From the NCBI GenBank assembly GCA_024636505.1, contig JAGXGY010000048.1, positions 1 through 54,074 on the forward strand: a stretch of DNA of 54,074 nucleotides. The letters are read 5' to 3'. A model generated the notes under the pieces. It was not told the origin of the DNA. It saw nothing but the letters and a program-made list of their open reading frames with translations, and did not search any database. A program made the position numbers and the translations under genes. Positions 36,770 to 44,860 of the stretch are shown piece by piece; the first letter of the stretch is position 1, and each line of letters starts with the position of its first letter. Source of the stretch: Methylobacter sp. Lineage in GTDB: Bacteria > Pseudomonadota > Gammaproteobacteria > Methylococcales > Methylomonadaceae.

Positions 36770-37221
36770 GCGAGACTACCGATGAAGCCTGGATGCGCTA
36801 TGCGATCAGGCTGGCGCAACGGGCCGAGCAGCAAGGTGAAGTTCCGGTCGGTGCTATCGTGGTCAGGGATAATCAATGTATCGCCGAAGGCTGGAATGTG
36901 CCGATCATCAGTCATGACCCGACCGCCCACGCCGAGGTGGTTGCCATGCGAGGCGCCGGTGTTCATGTTGCCAATTATCGGCTGACTGATGCGACCTTAT
37001 ATGTGACCCTGGAGCCTTGCGTGATGTGCATAGGAGCCATGAGTCATGCGCGAATTAAACGGCTGGTTTTCGGTGCGTATGATCCGAAACGGGGCGCAGT
37101 GTGCAATGCATTAAGCCTGACCGATGCGCCTTTTTTAAATCACCGGATCAGTTGGGATGGCGGCGTGCTGGAGACGGAATGCTCGGAAATGCTGAGAGAT
37201 TTTTTTAAGGCTAGGCGGTGA
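36760..37221 (+). CDS. tadA: tRNA adenosine(34) deaminase
   Basis: Deaminates A34 to inosine in tRNA-Arg(ACG). The protein is 153 residues. The zinc site is [11 protein letters not shown] (His and catalytic Glu) and [14 protein letters not shown] (two Cys). The C-terminus [37 protein letters not shown] is typical of TadA. The start overlaps the end of guaA by 10 bp, so the gene is translationally coupled to it. Confidence 0.95.
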   Translation: MGISETTDEAWMRYAIRLAQRAEQQGEVPVGAIVVRDNQCIAEGWNVPIISHDPTAHAEVVAMRGAGVHVANYRLTDATLYVTLEPCVMCIGAMSHARIKRLVFGAYDPKRGAVCNALSLTDAPFLNHRISWDGGVLETECSEMLRDFFKARR

Positions 37222-37273
37222 CGGTGAATAACGAAAATTTGCAAATACTGAGCAGATGCTGGTTTTTAAAATG

Positions 37274-37386
37274 GAACACGGATGACGCAGATTAGGCTGA
37301 TAAACACTGATTAAAAAGTACATAACAATTAGTTGTGGCTTTTTAAAAATCCGCGTAAATCGGTCCAATCCGCGTCATCCGTGTTC
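37274..37386. repeat. Palindromic intergenic element (GAACACGGATGACGC type)
   Basis: The 20-bp ends GAACACGGATGACGCAGATT (37274-37293) and its near-perfect inverse at 37367-37386 (19/20) flank a 73-bp centre that also pairs in part (AAAAAGTACA.. / ..GGCTTTTTAAA). Elements of this wording are widespread in bacterial intergenic regions. It lies between the convergent tadA and mltF genes. Confidence 0.7.
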
Positions 37387-37413
37387 TATTAATCGTAGTC
37401 AACATTTGTTAAA

Positions 37414-37440
37414 TGGTCGAGGTGTCGTCGCCTCAGGCCA
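37414..37440 (-). terminator. Stem-loop after mltF
   Basis: TGGTCGAGG / CCTCAGGCCA forms a 9-bp stem with one bulged A. It starts 2 bp beyond the mltF stop and is followed on the minus strand by TTTAACAAATG, so the T-run is weak. Confidence 0.4.
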
Positions 37441-37442
37441 TT

Positions 37443-38948
37443 TTAAATCGCCGCCGGATCAATAGTTACCGCTTCATTCTCGGGCTTTCTACTATCGACC
37501 CCCATGGCATTTTTCTTAATCTGATTTTCCTCGGTCAACCAGACCAGTAAGTCGTAATAGCTGCGTATGTTTTCTACAAATATAACCGGCTCCTTGCCTC
37601 GGGCATAGCCGTGTTTGGTTTGTTGATGCCACTTCTTCTGGGTGAGTAATGGCAGACGCTGTTTGACATCCATCCATTTGTCGGGGTTGCCTCCTTGCTT
37701 TTCAGTTAACGCTCTAGCATCTTCAAGATGACCCAGGCCGACATTATAGGAGGCTAACGCAAACCAGGTACGATCCGGATCTAGAATCTGCCCGGAAATT
37801 AATTGGATTCTTTGTTGAAAATAGCGTGCGCCGCCATCAATGCTTTGACTCGAATCGGTTCGATCTTGAATGCCGAGTTCTGCGGCGGTGGTATTGGTTA
37901 GCATCATAATACCCTCTACGCCGGTCGGGGAAACGGCTTTATCCAGCCAGTGGGATTCCTGATAGCCGATTGCAGCCAACAAACGCCAATCTATATTGTA
38001 TTGGGCTGCTGCCAGTTTAAAATCTTTTTGATGCTGAGGGAGTCTGCTTTTTATTTGCTGGCGGAATGTGCAGTTGCCGATATAGCTCAAGCTGCTGGTA
38101 TGTCCGTAATGCTTTTCAAGAAGTTGATCGAGCGTCTTATCTTTTTTGATACGGGTAAAAAAGCGGACAACTTCATCGTATAAGCTGTTGTCATCCGATG
38201 GGCTTAATGCCCAAGCCAGTTGACGCGGTTCGGAAATATCGAAGGCAATATTAAGTTTGGGGTAGAAGCGGCGAATGAGTATGGCTTGATTCGAGTCCGC
38301 GACGGTGTAATCGATAAGTCCTTCATTAACCAGGTACAGCAGGCCATCGGTATCGAGCTCGTCGTTAACATTCCAGGTCAGTTCAGGCGTAGCCTCTTTT
38401 AGAGAGATCAGACTATCGATATGGCTGGTGCTTTTGGCAACTTCAATAATTCCATGGGTCAGACTATTGATATTATTGGGGCGGCGCATACCTGACCGGT
38501 AAATCAGCTGTTCAGTTATTTCATGGTAGGCAGGGGCAAAGCGCATGCTTTTGTTGCGCTGTTCGGTGATAGTCAGCCCTGCGGCGGCAATGTCGGCTTT
38601 ACCTTTGGAAATACGTTTTAGGATGTCAGCGAAGCTACTGGGGATTTCAAACTTTGCGGTAACACCTAACTGCTCAGCGAAAAGCATAACCAGGTCATAT
38701 TCAAGGCCGGTGTATCCTTCCGGACTTTCATAATAGGTTGTTGGGTCATTTCGTGTTAATACATGCAGAACGCCCGCCTGTTTGACTTGCTCTAGCTTGT
38801 TAATCGATAGAAATACGCTGTCGCAAGTCGTCAGGGCGGCAATAAACAGTAAGCCGATAATCAGTCTGGGTAGAGGTATCAAAATTGCCGGTCGCATCGG
38901 TTTCTTATGGATTGCGACATTTTCGTTATTTCCGGCAGTCGGTCGCAT
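37443..38948 (-). CDS. mltF: Membrane-bound lytic murein transglycosylase MltF
   Basis: A two-domain periplasmic enzyme that cleaves peptidoglycan glycan strands. The protein is 501 residues. After an N-terminal membrane/signal segment (about 24-43, ILIPLPRLIIGLLFIAALTTC) comes an ABC-substrate-binding-type domain (about 60-300: VLTRNDPTTYYESPEGYTGLEYDLVMLFAEQLG). The lytic transglycosylase domain follows, with the catalytic Glu in LLAAIGYQESHWLDKAVSPTGVEGIMML. The start is uncertain. ATG 38948 has AGGA before it, while ATG 38897 sits in a copied 14-bp stretch and gives a more usual signal length. Confidence 0.93.
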   Translation of the reverse strand: MRPTAGNNENVAIHKKPMRPAILIPLPRLIIGLLFIAALTTCDSVFLSINKLEQVKQAGVLHVLTRNDPTTYYESPEGYTGLEYDLVMLFAEQLGVTAKFEIPSSFADILKRISKGKADIAAAGLTITEQRNKSMRFAPAYHEITEQLIYRSGMRRPNNINSLTHGIIEVAKSTSHIDSLISLKEATPELTWNVNDELDTDGLLYLVNEGLIDYTVADSNQAILIRRFYPKLNIAFDISEPRQLAWALSPSDDNSLYDEVVRFFTRIKKDKTLDQLLEKHYGHTSSLSYIGNCTFRQQIKSRLPQHQKDFKLAAAQYNIDWRLLAAIGYQESHWLDKAVSPTGVEGIMMLTNTTAAELGIQDRTDSSQSIDGGARYFQQRIQLISGQILDPDRTWFALASYNVGLGHLEDARALTEKQGGNPDKWMDVKQRLPLLTQKKWHQQTKHGYARGKEPVIFVENIRSYYDLLVWLTEENQIKKNAMGVDSRKPENEAVTIDPAAI

Positions 38949-38962
38949 CGGTTCCTGACCGG

Positions 38963-40618
38963 TTACGACGCTTCCGCCATCCTTGGCAGTCGTAATTGTT
39001 TATAGGTGTTAATCAATGCATTGGTCGAGCAATCGTGGCTGTCGATTATTTTGTCGTTTTGAAGTTCTGGTAAGATGACTTTAGCTAAGGTTTTTCCTAA
39101 TTCGACACCCATCTGATCAAATGAGTTGATATTCCAGATAACCCCCTGAACATAAATTTTATGTTCATAAAATGCAATCAGTGAGCCTAAGGTTTTGGGG
39201 GTCAGTTTGCTAAATAAAAACGAATTGGAGGGTTTATTGCCGTCAAATATTTTGGAGGCGACCAGTACCTTATCGGCTTGGTCTTCGGCCGACAGTTCCT
39301 GCTTTACTTCTTCGGCTGTTTTGCCTTTCATCAAAGCTTCCGGCTGGGCAAGAAAGTTTGAAATCAAAATATCATGGTGTTCGGGTAATTTGTAGTGACT
39401 GTTCGCAGCAGCTAGAAAATCACAGGGTATCAGTTTGGTGCCTTGATGGATAAGCTGGAAAAAAGCGTGTTGACCATTGGTGCCGGGTTGTCCCCAAATA
39501 ATCTGTCCGGTGCTGTAATCGACTTTTTCGCCATTAAGGTCGATACTTTTACCGTTGCTCTCCATGTCTCCTTGCTGAAAATAATCAGCAAAATAAAGCA
39601 TCGACTGGTCGTAAGGTAAAAGAGCGTGGGATTCGGCATTATAAAAATTGTTATACCAGATACCCAGCAAGCCCATGATAACCGGAATGTTTTTTTCAAA
39701 AGATGTGGCGCGAAAATGTTCGTCAGCTTCATAAGCGCCTTGTAAAAGTTCTTCAAAATTATCCATGCCTACATATAAAGCAATGGACAGTCCTATGGCC
39801 GACCACAGTGAATAACGTCCGCCAACCCAATGCCTAAATTCGAACATATTATTGGTATCTATACCGAATTCGGCAACATTATGAGTGCTGGTAGAAATGG
39901 CGACAAAATGCTTCGCAATAGACTGTTGATTTTGCGCACTCTCGAGAAACCAACTTCTTGCCGATTTTGCATTGGTCATGGTTTCTTGTGTGGTAAATGT
40001 TTTAGAGGCAATAAGAAATAGTGTCGTCTCTGGGGATAAGTGTGTTAGGGTTTCAACAAGATCGGCTTGGTCGATGTTGGAGACAAAGTGAACTTTTAAT
40101 GACTCAGAAGCATAGGGAGTCAGAGCTGTTGACACCATCTTTGGCCCCAAATCAGAACCGCCTATGCCAATGTTGACGATGTCGGTAATAGCCTTGCCGG
40201 TATAACCGCGCCATTCGCCTGAGCGAACGCAGGTGCTGAAAGTTCGCATTTGGGCGAGTACACTGTTAATTTGCGGCATGACATCCTGTCCGTCAACATA
40301 GACAGGTTGATTGCTTCTATTACGCAAAGCGGTATGCAAAACGGATCTGTGTTCGGTCTTATTGATTTCTGCTCCGGAAAACATCGCCTTGATTTTTTCG
40401 TCCAGCCCGGCATATTTAGCCAGATCAATCAGTAAGGGCAGGGTTTGGTCCGTTATTCTGTTTTTGGAGTAATCAAAAAGTATGTCATTAAAATGCAGAG
40501 AGAATTTGATGTGGCGATTGTTATCCGCATTGAAACTGTCACGCAGGAGCATGTTTTTAGTTTCGTTATGATGCTTTTTTAAAGCTGTCCAGGCCGTAGA
40601 AGAGGTCAAAAATGACAT
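38963..40618 (-). CDS. pgi: Glucose-6-phosphate isomerase
   Basis: Interconverts glucose-6-phosphate and fructose-6-phosphate (glycolysis, gluconeogenesis, RuMP variants). The protein is 551 residues. The motifs [61 protein letters not shown] and the C-terminal [15 protein letters not shown] are all canonical, with the active-site Glu and His present. It lies 14 bp before mltF, so the two may share a transcript. Confidence 0.97.
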   Translation of the reverse strand: MSFLTSSTAWTALKKHHNETKNMLLRDSFNADNNRHIKFSLHFNDILFDYSKNRITDQTLPLLIDLAKYAGLDEKIKAMFSGAEINKTEHRSVLHTALRNRSNQPVYVDGQDVMPQINSVLAQMRTFSTCVRSGEWRGYTGKAITDIVNIGIGGSDLGPKMVSTALTPYASESLKVHFVSNIDQADLVETLTHLSPETTLFLIASKTFTTQETMTNAKSARSWFLESAQNQQSIAKHFVAISTSTHNVAEFGIDTNNMFEFRHWVGGRYSLWSAIGLSIALYVGMDNFEELLQGAYEADEHFRATSFEKNIPVIMGLLGIWYNNFYNAESHALLPYDQSMLYFADYFQQGDMESNGKSIDLNGEKVDYSTGQIIWGQPGTNGQHAFFQLIHQGTKLIPCDFLAAANSHYKLPEHHDILISNFLAQPEALMKGKTAEEVKQELSAEDQADKVLVASKIFDGNKPSNSFLFSKLTPKTLGSLIAFYEHKIYVQGVIWNINSFDQMGVELGKTLAKVILPELQNDKIIDSHDCSTNALINTYKQLRLPRMAEAS

Positions 40619-40800
40619 GCGGTAAAGCTCCGTTTGAATGAAATTAGTTTAAGTCTACGAAAAGCCGGGAAGGATAGCAATAGGACTGCAGCGCATTACT
40701 TTTATAACGGCATTTGCAGGCTGGTCTTCCATCAATTCCTTTATTTGGCCAAATTGATGTGCTAGAGTAATCCATTGCTATTAATCAAAAATACAGCGGA

Positions 40801-40864
40801 AGATGCTTGTTTGTCGATGAGTTCAAGCTATGAAGATGCTTGTTTGTCGATGAGTTCAAGCTAT
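40801..40864. repeat. 33-bp tandem duplication
   Basis: Two copies of a 31-bp identical unit (AGATGCTTGTTTGTCGATGA, then GTTCAAGCTAT) repeat with a 33-bp period, starting at 40801 and 40834. They lie 60-120 bp before the HGG-protein gene, in the region where its promoter would be. The rest of the 305-bp gap to pgi holds nothing else clear. Confidence 0.85.
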
Positions 40865-40923
40865 ATTGATAGCATTTACATTTTTTTCTCATAATAATAA
40901 ATTTATCAGAACTGGAAGGCATT

Positions 40924-41514
40924 ATGAATAGTATACACATTTTAAAAAAGGGTTCCCTGGTACTTCTAGGCTTGTTATTTTCTGCATCGTTATGGGCACA
41001 TGGTGGGGCCGCAGGTACTGATACTGATCAATGTAAGTTTGAATTGGAACCTACTCATTGGTTGCATTATACCGCTTATCAGCCTAACGCGTTTCCTGCC
41101 GAAGATTTTTGCGCCAATATTCCCCGCGCTAACGAACTGACTTTACTGGTGTTTGATTATCAGGACATAAAATACAGAAATATGTCAGTTGAATTTGAAG
41201 TGACAAAAGAACCTGAAGGCACTAGCGTATTCAAGCTGCCGGCAGCAAAGCATAAAAAAGGCTCGGTTGAATTGAGACTGCCGAATGGTGTGCCCGAAGC
41301 AGGCGACTATCTGATTCATATTACTCTGGTTCCTGATTCTGGCGATAGATTGGATGCACACATGAGTTTTAAAGCCGGTGGCGGTCAAGCAGTGAGCAGA
41401 AATAATATGCTCTTGTATGTTCTTTTCGCATTTGCCGGACTCTATGTCCTTTATCTGTCTCATGCTGGATTTAAAAGCAAGGTAGATGAAGCAATAGAGA
41501 AGATTAAAAGCTAA
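40924..41514 (+). CDS. Membrane-anchored HGG envelope protein, possibly copper-binding
   Basis: 196 residues. The signal peptide (1-25) is predicted to be cut at SLWA|HGG, which would leave His1 as the mature N-terminus. The domain has Cys at about 37 and 63 (DQCKF, DFCANIP), HWLHYTAYQPN, and a beta-rich body (VEFEVTKEPEG...GSVELRLPN). A C-terminal transmembrane helix (about 161-178, MLLYVLFAFAGLYVLYLS) is followed by a short positive tail. It matches the HGG/YQP/FC pattern of a family of small envelope proteins that I remember from copper-rich proteobacteria but cannot name. A copper role is inference from the N-terminal His and the cupredoxin next door. GGAAGG precedes the ATG. Confidence 0.7.
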   Translation: MNSIHILKKGSLVLLGLLFSASLWAHGGAAGTDTDQCKFELEPTHWLHYTAYQPNAFPAEDFCANIPRANELTLLVFDYQDIKYRNMSVEFEVTKEPEGTSVFKLPAAKHKKGSVELRLPNGVPEAGDYLIHITLVPDSGDRLDAHMSFKAGGGQAVSRNNMLLYVLFAFAGLYVLYLSHAGFKSKVDEAIEKIKS

Positions 41515-41543
41515 ATAAACACTATTTTACCGGATTGTCTGCT

Positions 41544-41574
41544 GATGCCATTGCCCCTTACCGGTAATGGCATC
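41544..41574 (+). other. Stem-loop after the HGG-protein gene
   Basis: A perfect 9-bp stem, GATGCCATT / AATGGCATC with a 13-nt loop, sits 30 bp after the stop codon. There is no T-run, so termination is only possible. Confidence 0.45.
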
Positions 41575-41796
41575 GGTAATGCGGCTACTTTAGCGTCCGC
41601 ATATTTATCATAAATAGCGTAAAACCCGCTATTCAGGGCGTGGACGTAAGCCGCTCAATTCGCGAGTGACTCATTATTTCCGATATTCGTTTAAATTTGT
41701 TTAGAAAAATTAAGTGCCTTATTGGTAATATTCCCTTAGCGGTAAAGACCTTGCATCACGATCGGCGATAACCAAGCGAGCCGAGTAAAGTCTTGA

Positions 41797-41960
41797 ATAC
41801 CGCAGTAAGTTAGTAAAAAACAACCGTCGGACTGACGGGGCTAGTCTGTGACGTGAACGGTGCGGTAATGTCGTTTTCAGCAGAAACCAGTGAGCAGCAG
41901 CGATATCCGCTCACTCCTGAGTCACACAGGAATCCCTTTAGTTGTGGGGAGGATGCAATT
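41797..41960 (+). ncRNA. Candidate structured RNA in a 525-bp gene-free gap
   Basis: The gap 41515-42039 has no credible ORF but many consistent helices: ACCGC/GCGGT (41799-41803 with 41862-41866), CCGTC/GACGG (41824-41828 with 41834-41838), AGTGAGC/GCTCACT (41889-41895 with 41909-41915) and CCTG/CAGG (41916-41919 with 41927-41930). The loop GGACT (41829-41833) can pair with AGTCT (41843-41847) as a pseudoknot. The end, AATCCCTTTAGTTGTGGGGAGGATG-like, resembles the right ends of TnpB/IscB-type elements. The identity is not established; it could be an orphan omega RNA, an element relic or a leader RNA of the cupredoxin gene. Confidence 0.35.
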
Positions 41961-42039
41961 AGGTAGGCGGCGTGAGCAAGAGCTTCGTCTAGAGGGGTCT
42001 GATTTTGGTGGATTTATTGATCAACGGGGGAAATGAGTA

Positions 42040-42933
42040 ATGGTGAAGTTATTATCGGCTGGGGCATTGATTTTTCTTTTTTCTGCGTCAGTATTGGCAG
42101 TTGAGTATGAAGATCACAGCGGTATGCTCATGGATCACGGTGATGGCCATTTAATGGACATGGCTGGTGGTATGGTTATGGGGCAGAATGTGAGTACGTT
42201 ACCGGGTGGCTGCGATAGTATTGCTGAGACCAAGGAAATTACGGTGCATGCCGGACATAAACATGCTGAGAAATTTCCCGGTAGAATGTTCGCGTTTGAT
42301 ACGCAGGAATTCAAGTTTAAACCGTGCACTAAATTGACGGTTAATTTTGTTAATGACGATCACGTTCGCCATCAATGGATGATGCATGGCTTGCCTAAGT
42401 ATTTATACCCGAAAGGCATGTTTCATTTAGAAGTAACCGGCCCTGCAAAAATTTCAGGAACATTAATTTTGCCTCCCGGCGATAAAACCTATCTAGTGCA
42501 TTGTGATATTGCCCAGCATATGGAAAAAGGCATGAAAGCGCAGTTGAAAGTCGGAAAGGGTGATGGAGATTTGCCTAGTATTCCGGGTGTGACTGCTTAT
42601 GTCATACCCGATGATTATGAGGGAAGTTTTTCGACAGTGATGGCCAATGTTGAAGCCGCAGCTGAAATCACAACACCGGTAGCTGTAGCTCCTCCGGTAA
42701 TTCAACGCGTAAAGGAAGATTCTTTTATTTCAGGTGTTACCGTGATTGGCTTAGCGATAGGCTTGTTACTCGCGCCATTTTTAGCGAAAAAATTTAAAGG
42801 TATGAGCGTATCAGAAGTGGTTGCTACTATTTTCGAGTTGTTAAGAACAGGAATTGAACTTATTGTAAAGCTGTTATCTGGTTTGGTTAAGCTGATTATA
42901 TCCAACAAAAACAAAATATTGCCTGGAAGTTAA
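42040..42933 (+). CDS. Membrane-anchored cupredoxin
   Basis: 297 residues. The signal peptide (1-20) is followed by a Met/His/Asp-rich segment (EDHSGMLMDHGDGHLMDMAGGMVMG, the sort that binds Cu(I)). The cupredoxin domain (about 63-172) has likely type 1 copper ligands His111 (VRHQWMMHGLP region), Cys155, His160 and Met165 in CDIAQHMEKGM (C-x4-H-x4-M). A linker rich in Ala/Pro/Val follows, then a membrane helix (about 231-250) and a second hydrophobic stretch near the C-terminus. It is probably a periplasmic electron carrier or copper carrier tethered to the inner membrane. GGGGGA precedes the start and a strong terminator follows. Confidence 0.85.
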   Translation: MVKLLSAGALIFLFSASVLAVEYEDHSGMLMDHGDGHLMDMAGGMVMGQNVSTLPGGCDSIAETKEITVHAGHKHAEKFPGRMFAFDTQEFKFKPCTKLTVNFVNDDHVRHQWMMHGLPKYLYPKGMFHLEVTGPAKISGTLILPPGDKTYLVHCDIAQHMEKGMKAQLKVGKGDGDLPSIPGVTAYVIPDDYEGSFSTVMANVEAAAEITTPVAVAPPVIQRVKEDSFISGVTVIGLAIGLLLAPFLAKKFKGMSVSEVVATIFELLRTGIELIVKLLSGLVKLIISNKNKILPGS

Positions 42934-42946
42934 ATTTTGATAACGT

Positions 42947-42985
42947 AAAAACCCCCTGTGCTCTTTGAGTCCGGGGGTTTTTTTT
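42947..42985 (+). terminator. Rho-independent terminator after the cupredoxin gene
   Basis: AAAAACCCCC (42947-42956) pairs with GGGGGTTTTT (from 42973), with a 16-nt loop containing a small CTC/GAG helix, and ends in eight T. It partly overlaps the earliest possible start of the next gene, so the following genes probably rely on read-through or their own promoter. Confidence 0.9.
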
Positions 42986-42995
42986 GAGAGAAAAA

Positions 42996-43421
42996 GTGCA
43001 GGATATAGGGATTGAAATAGGCGGGTTGTTTATCAGTGCATTCATATCATCAACGATAGCGCCCGGCGGTTCGGAAGCTATTTTGGCTTATATGGTTGCG
43101 GCAGGGCATTATCAGGTTGAACTTTTGGTCATCGTTGCCACGATAGGCAATACTCTGGGTGCCATAACCACATGGGGCTTGGGTGTGTTGACGGCAAAGA
43201 AATTTCCCGTAGCTTCGCTTTTATCAGAGAAAAAACAGAAAGCGTTGGATGTGCTTAGAAAAAAAGGTATCTGGACGCTGTTTTTTACCTGGCTACCGGT
43301 AGTTGGAGATGTTTTGTGTTTTGCGGGCGGCTGGTTAAAATTGCCGTTTTTTCAGGCGTGTTTAATCATCTTGCTGGGTAAGTTGAGCCGCTATGCGGTG
43401 ATAGCCTGGATGTTTGTATAG
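42996..43421 (+). CDS. YqaA-family (DedA/SNARE-associated) inner-membrane protein
   Basis: About 141 residues from the GTG at 42996; an alternative TTG at 42984 lies inside the terminator's T-run. It is a polytopic protein matching E. coli YqaA throughout: LFISAFISSTIAPGGSEAILAYMVAAGH, TIGNTLGAITTWGLG, TLFFTWLPVVGDVLCFAGGWLKLPF and LGKLSRYAVIAW. The conserved Glu/Gly and the WxPVxGD motif are present. Molecular function is not established for the family; DedA relatives are linked to lipid flipping. Its stop codon shares a base with an in-frame GTG of the next gene. Confidence 0.88.
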   Translation: MQDIGIEIGGLFISAFISSTIAPGGSEAILAYMVAAGHYQVELLVIVATIGNTLGAITTWGLGVLTAKKFPVASLLSEKKQKALDVLRKKGIWTLFFTWLPVVGDVLCFAGGWLKLPFFQACLIILLGKLSRYAVIAWMFV

Positions 43422-43477
43422 TGCAGGCATTAGCCAAGCGTAGAGTTAAGATCAATGAAAAATCAAAAGAGGTAATT

Positions 43478-44263
43478 GTGTTACGCCATTTTCCACAAGT
43501 TAACGCTGCTTATGCCCATAAAAAACGAGATTATTTTATAGCAGCTTTTACTTTTTTTTGCGTAGCGGTCTGTTTGATCAGTGATGCCAATGCCAGTTTA
43601 GAAAAACAAAATGCCCTAGGCGTCACTGGTTGGGTGTTTTTGATCGGTTTGTTACTAGGCGAAAATAAAGAAATAAGAGTTCAGGTTCTTATTGCTGTTA
43701 TTTTTGCTACTATCGGCGAACATTTTGCTTCCCCTTTTATGGGTGGATACACTTATCGGTTTGAGAACGTGCCAGCTTATGTGCCTCCCGGTCACGGCAT
43801 GGTTTATTTAACCGCTGTGGCGCTGGGTCGGTCAGGATTATTTCTGCGCTATGCTAGAAAAATAGCGACATTGGTGGTATTAGTCTGCGGTGCCTGGTCA
43901 GTTTGGGGTATCAGCGGTTATGCTGAGCAGGGCGATTCAGTGGGGGCTTTACTTTTTTGCGTTTTTTTAGGGTATCTTTTTAAAGGGCGTTCGCCGATGG
44001 TTTATCTGGCGGCTTTTTTTATTACTACATGGCTGGAGTTAATTGGTACAGCCGTTGGAACCTGGACGTGGGCGGCAATCGATCCGGTTCTGGGGTTGCC
44101 TCAAGGAAATCCGCCCAGCGGGGTTGCTGCTTGGTATTGCCTGGTTGATGCGGTGGCTATGGGGGGTGCCGCGCCCGTCTTAAAAAGGGCGAAGAGAGCT
44201 CGTGACTGGTTAAAGTCCGGCAAATTACGAAAAAGTGTCTGTCCAGTTTCAGAGAATAAATAA
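43478..44263 (+). CDS. Multi-span membrane protein of unknown function
   Basis: About 261 residues from the GTG at 43478, which has AAAAGAGG 5 nt before it; an in-frame GTG at 43421, overlapping the yqaA stop, would add 19 residues. About seven hydrophobic segments are visible. Recurrent polar motifs inside the membrane region stand out: TIGEHFASPFMGGYTYRFENVP and VPPGHGMVYLTAVALGRSG, then LELIGTAVGTWTWAAIDPVLGLPQGNPPSGVAAWYCLVD. The conserved-looking His, Glu, Tyr and Trp suggest a catalytic or cofactor-binding site in the membrane. I do not recognise the family by name. It is part of the copper/redox cluster by position. Confidence 0.7.
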   Translation: MLRHFPQVNAAYAHKKRDYFIAAFTFFCVAVCLISDANASLEKQNALGVTGWVFLIGLLLGENKEIRVQVLIAVIFATIGEHFASPFMGGYTYRFENVPAYVPPGHGMVYLTAVALGRSGLFLRYARKIATLVVLVCGAWSVWGISGYAEQGDSVGALLFCVFLGYLFKGRSPMVYLAAFFITTWLELIGTAVGTWTWAAIDPVLGLPQGNPPSGVAAWYCLVDAVAMGGAAPVLKRAKRARDWLKSGKLRKSVCPVSENK

Positions 44264-44346
44264 AATCATGTAGAACGGCTAATTTTTAAGCAAAGCAGTT
44301 CTGTCATAAATATGTATCTATTCAGTCATTAAAAAAGGAAAAGGTT

Positions 44347-44775
44347 ATGGAACGTCGTAAGTTTATTCGATTGAGTATGGTCGGCGTTGTTGGTGCCGGT
44401 ATAATAGCGCCAACAATTGCACCGGCTGACGGTAGTGAGCCGACAGTGGGAGCTGATATTTATTATACAAAAGAAGACCCCGGTCGCTGGAGCGGCAAGG
44501 TTGCAACGCATTTGCCTAACATTGAAATAGAAAAAGTGGGGGGCAAGGTCACTATAAAAATCGTAACAGCACACGAAATGAAAGGTTACGAACACTATAT
44601 TGTTAAGCATGTTTTGTTGGATCAAAACTATAAATTTATAGATGAATATCTTTTTAATCCGACCAAGGATCTGTTAGCAATATCAACATTTACATTACAT
44701 GATTACAGCGGTCCGATTTATGCGCTGAGCCTATGCAATAAGCATGATCTCTGGTTGAATAAGGCTGAAGTGTAA
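44347..44775 (+). CDS. Tat-exported superoxide reductase-like protein
   Basis: 142 residues. The N-terminal Tat signal ERRKFIRLSMVGVVGAGIIAP (twin Arg 3-4) means that it is exported folded with its metal. The rest is a desulfoferrodoxin/neelaredoxin (class II superoxide reductase) domain. The iron ligands appear to be His55 (VATHLP), His76 and His83 (TAHEMKGYEHYI), then Cys130 and His133 in SLCNKHDLW. The usual EKHxP Lys/Glu sixth-ligand segment is replaced by KVATHLPN. It would reduce superoxide in the periplasm; alternatively, SOR-like (SORL) domains in some bacteria act without this activity. AAGG lies before the ATG. Confidence 0.82.
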   Translation: MERRKFIRLSMVGVVGAGIIAPTIAPADGSEPTVGADIYYTKEDPGRWSGKVATHLPNIEIEKVGGKVTIKIVTAHEMKGYEHYIVKHVLLDQNYKFIDEYLFNPTKDLLAISTFTLHDYSGPIYALSLCNKHDLWLNKAEV

Positions 44776-44860
44776 AATTATATTTTGGCGTCGGTTTTAT
44801 TACAAGTTGCTGATTGGAATGTCCTATATTCAATGAAGTCGGTTTAATTATGGCCGGAAT

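Noticed and set aside
40801-40864. CRISPR-like repeat
   Set aside because: Only two directly adjacent copies with a 2-bp gap and no spacers or cas genes.
41515-42039. Remnant tnpB coding sequence
   Set aside because: Translations of the gap in all plus-strand frames show no TnpB zinc-finger or RuvC motif; only the RNA-like end is suggestive.
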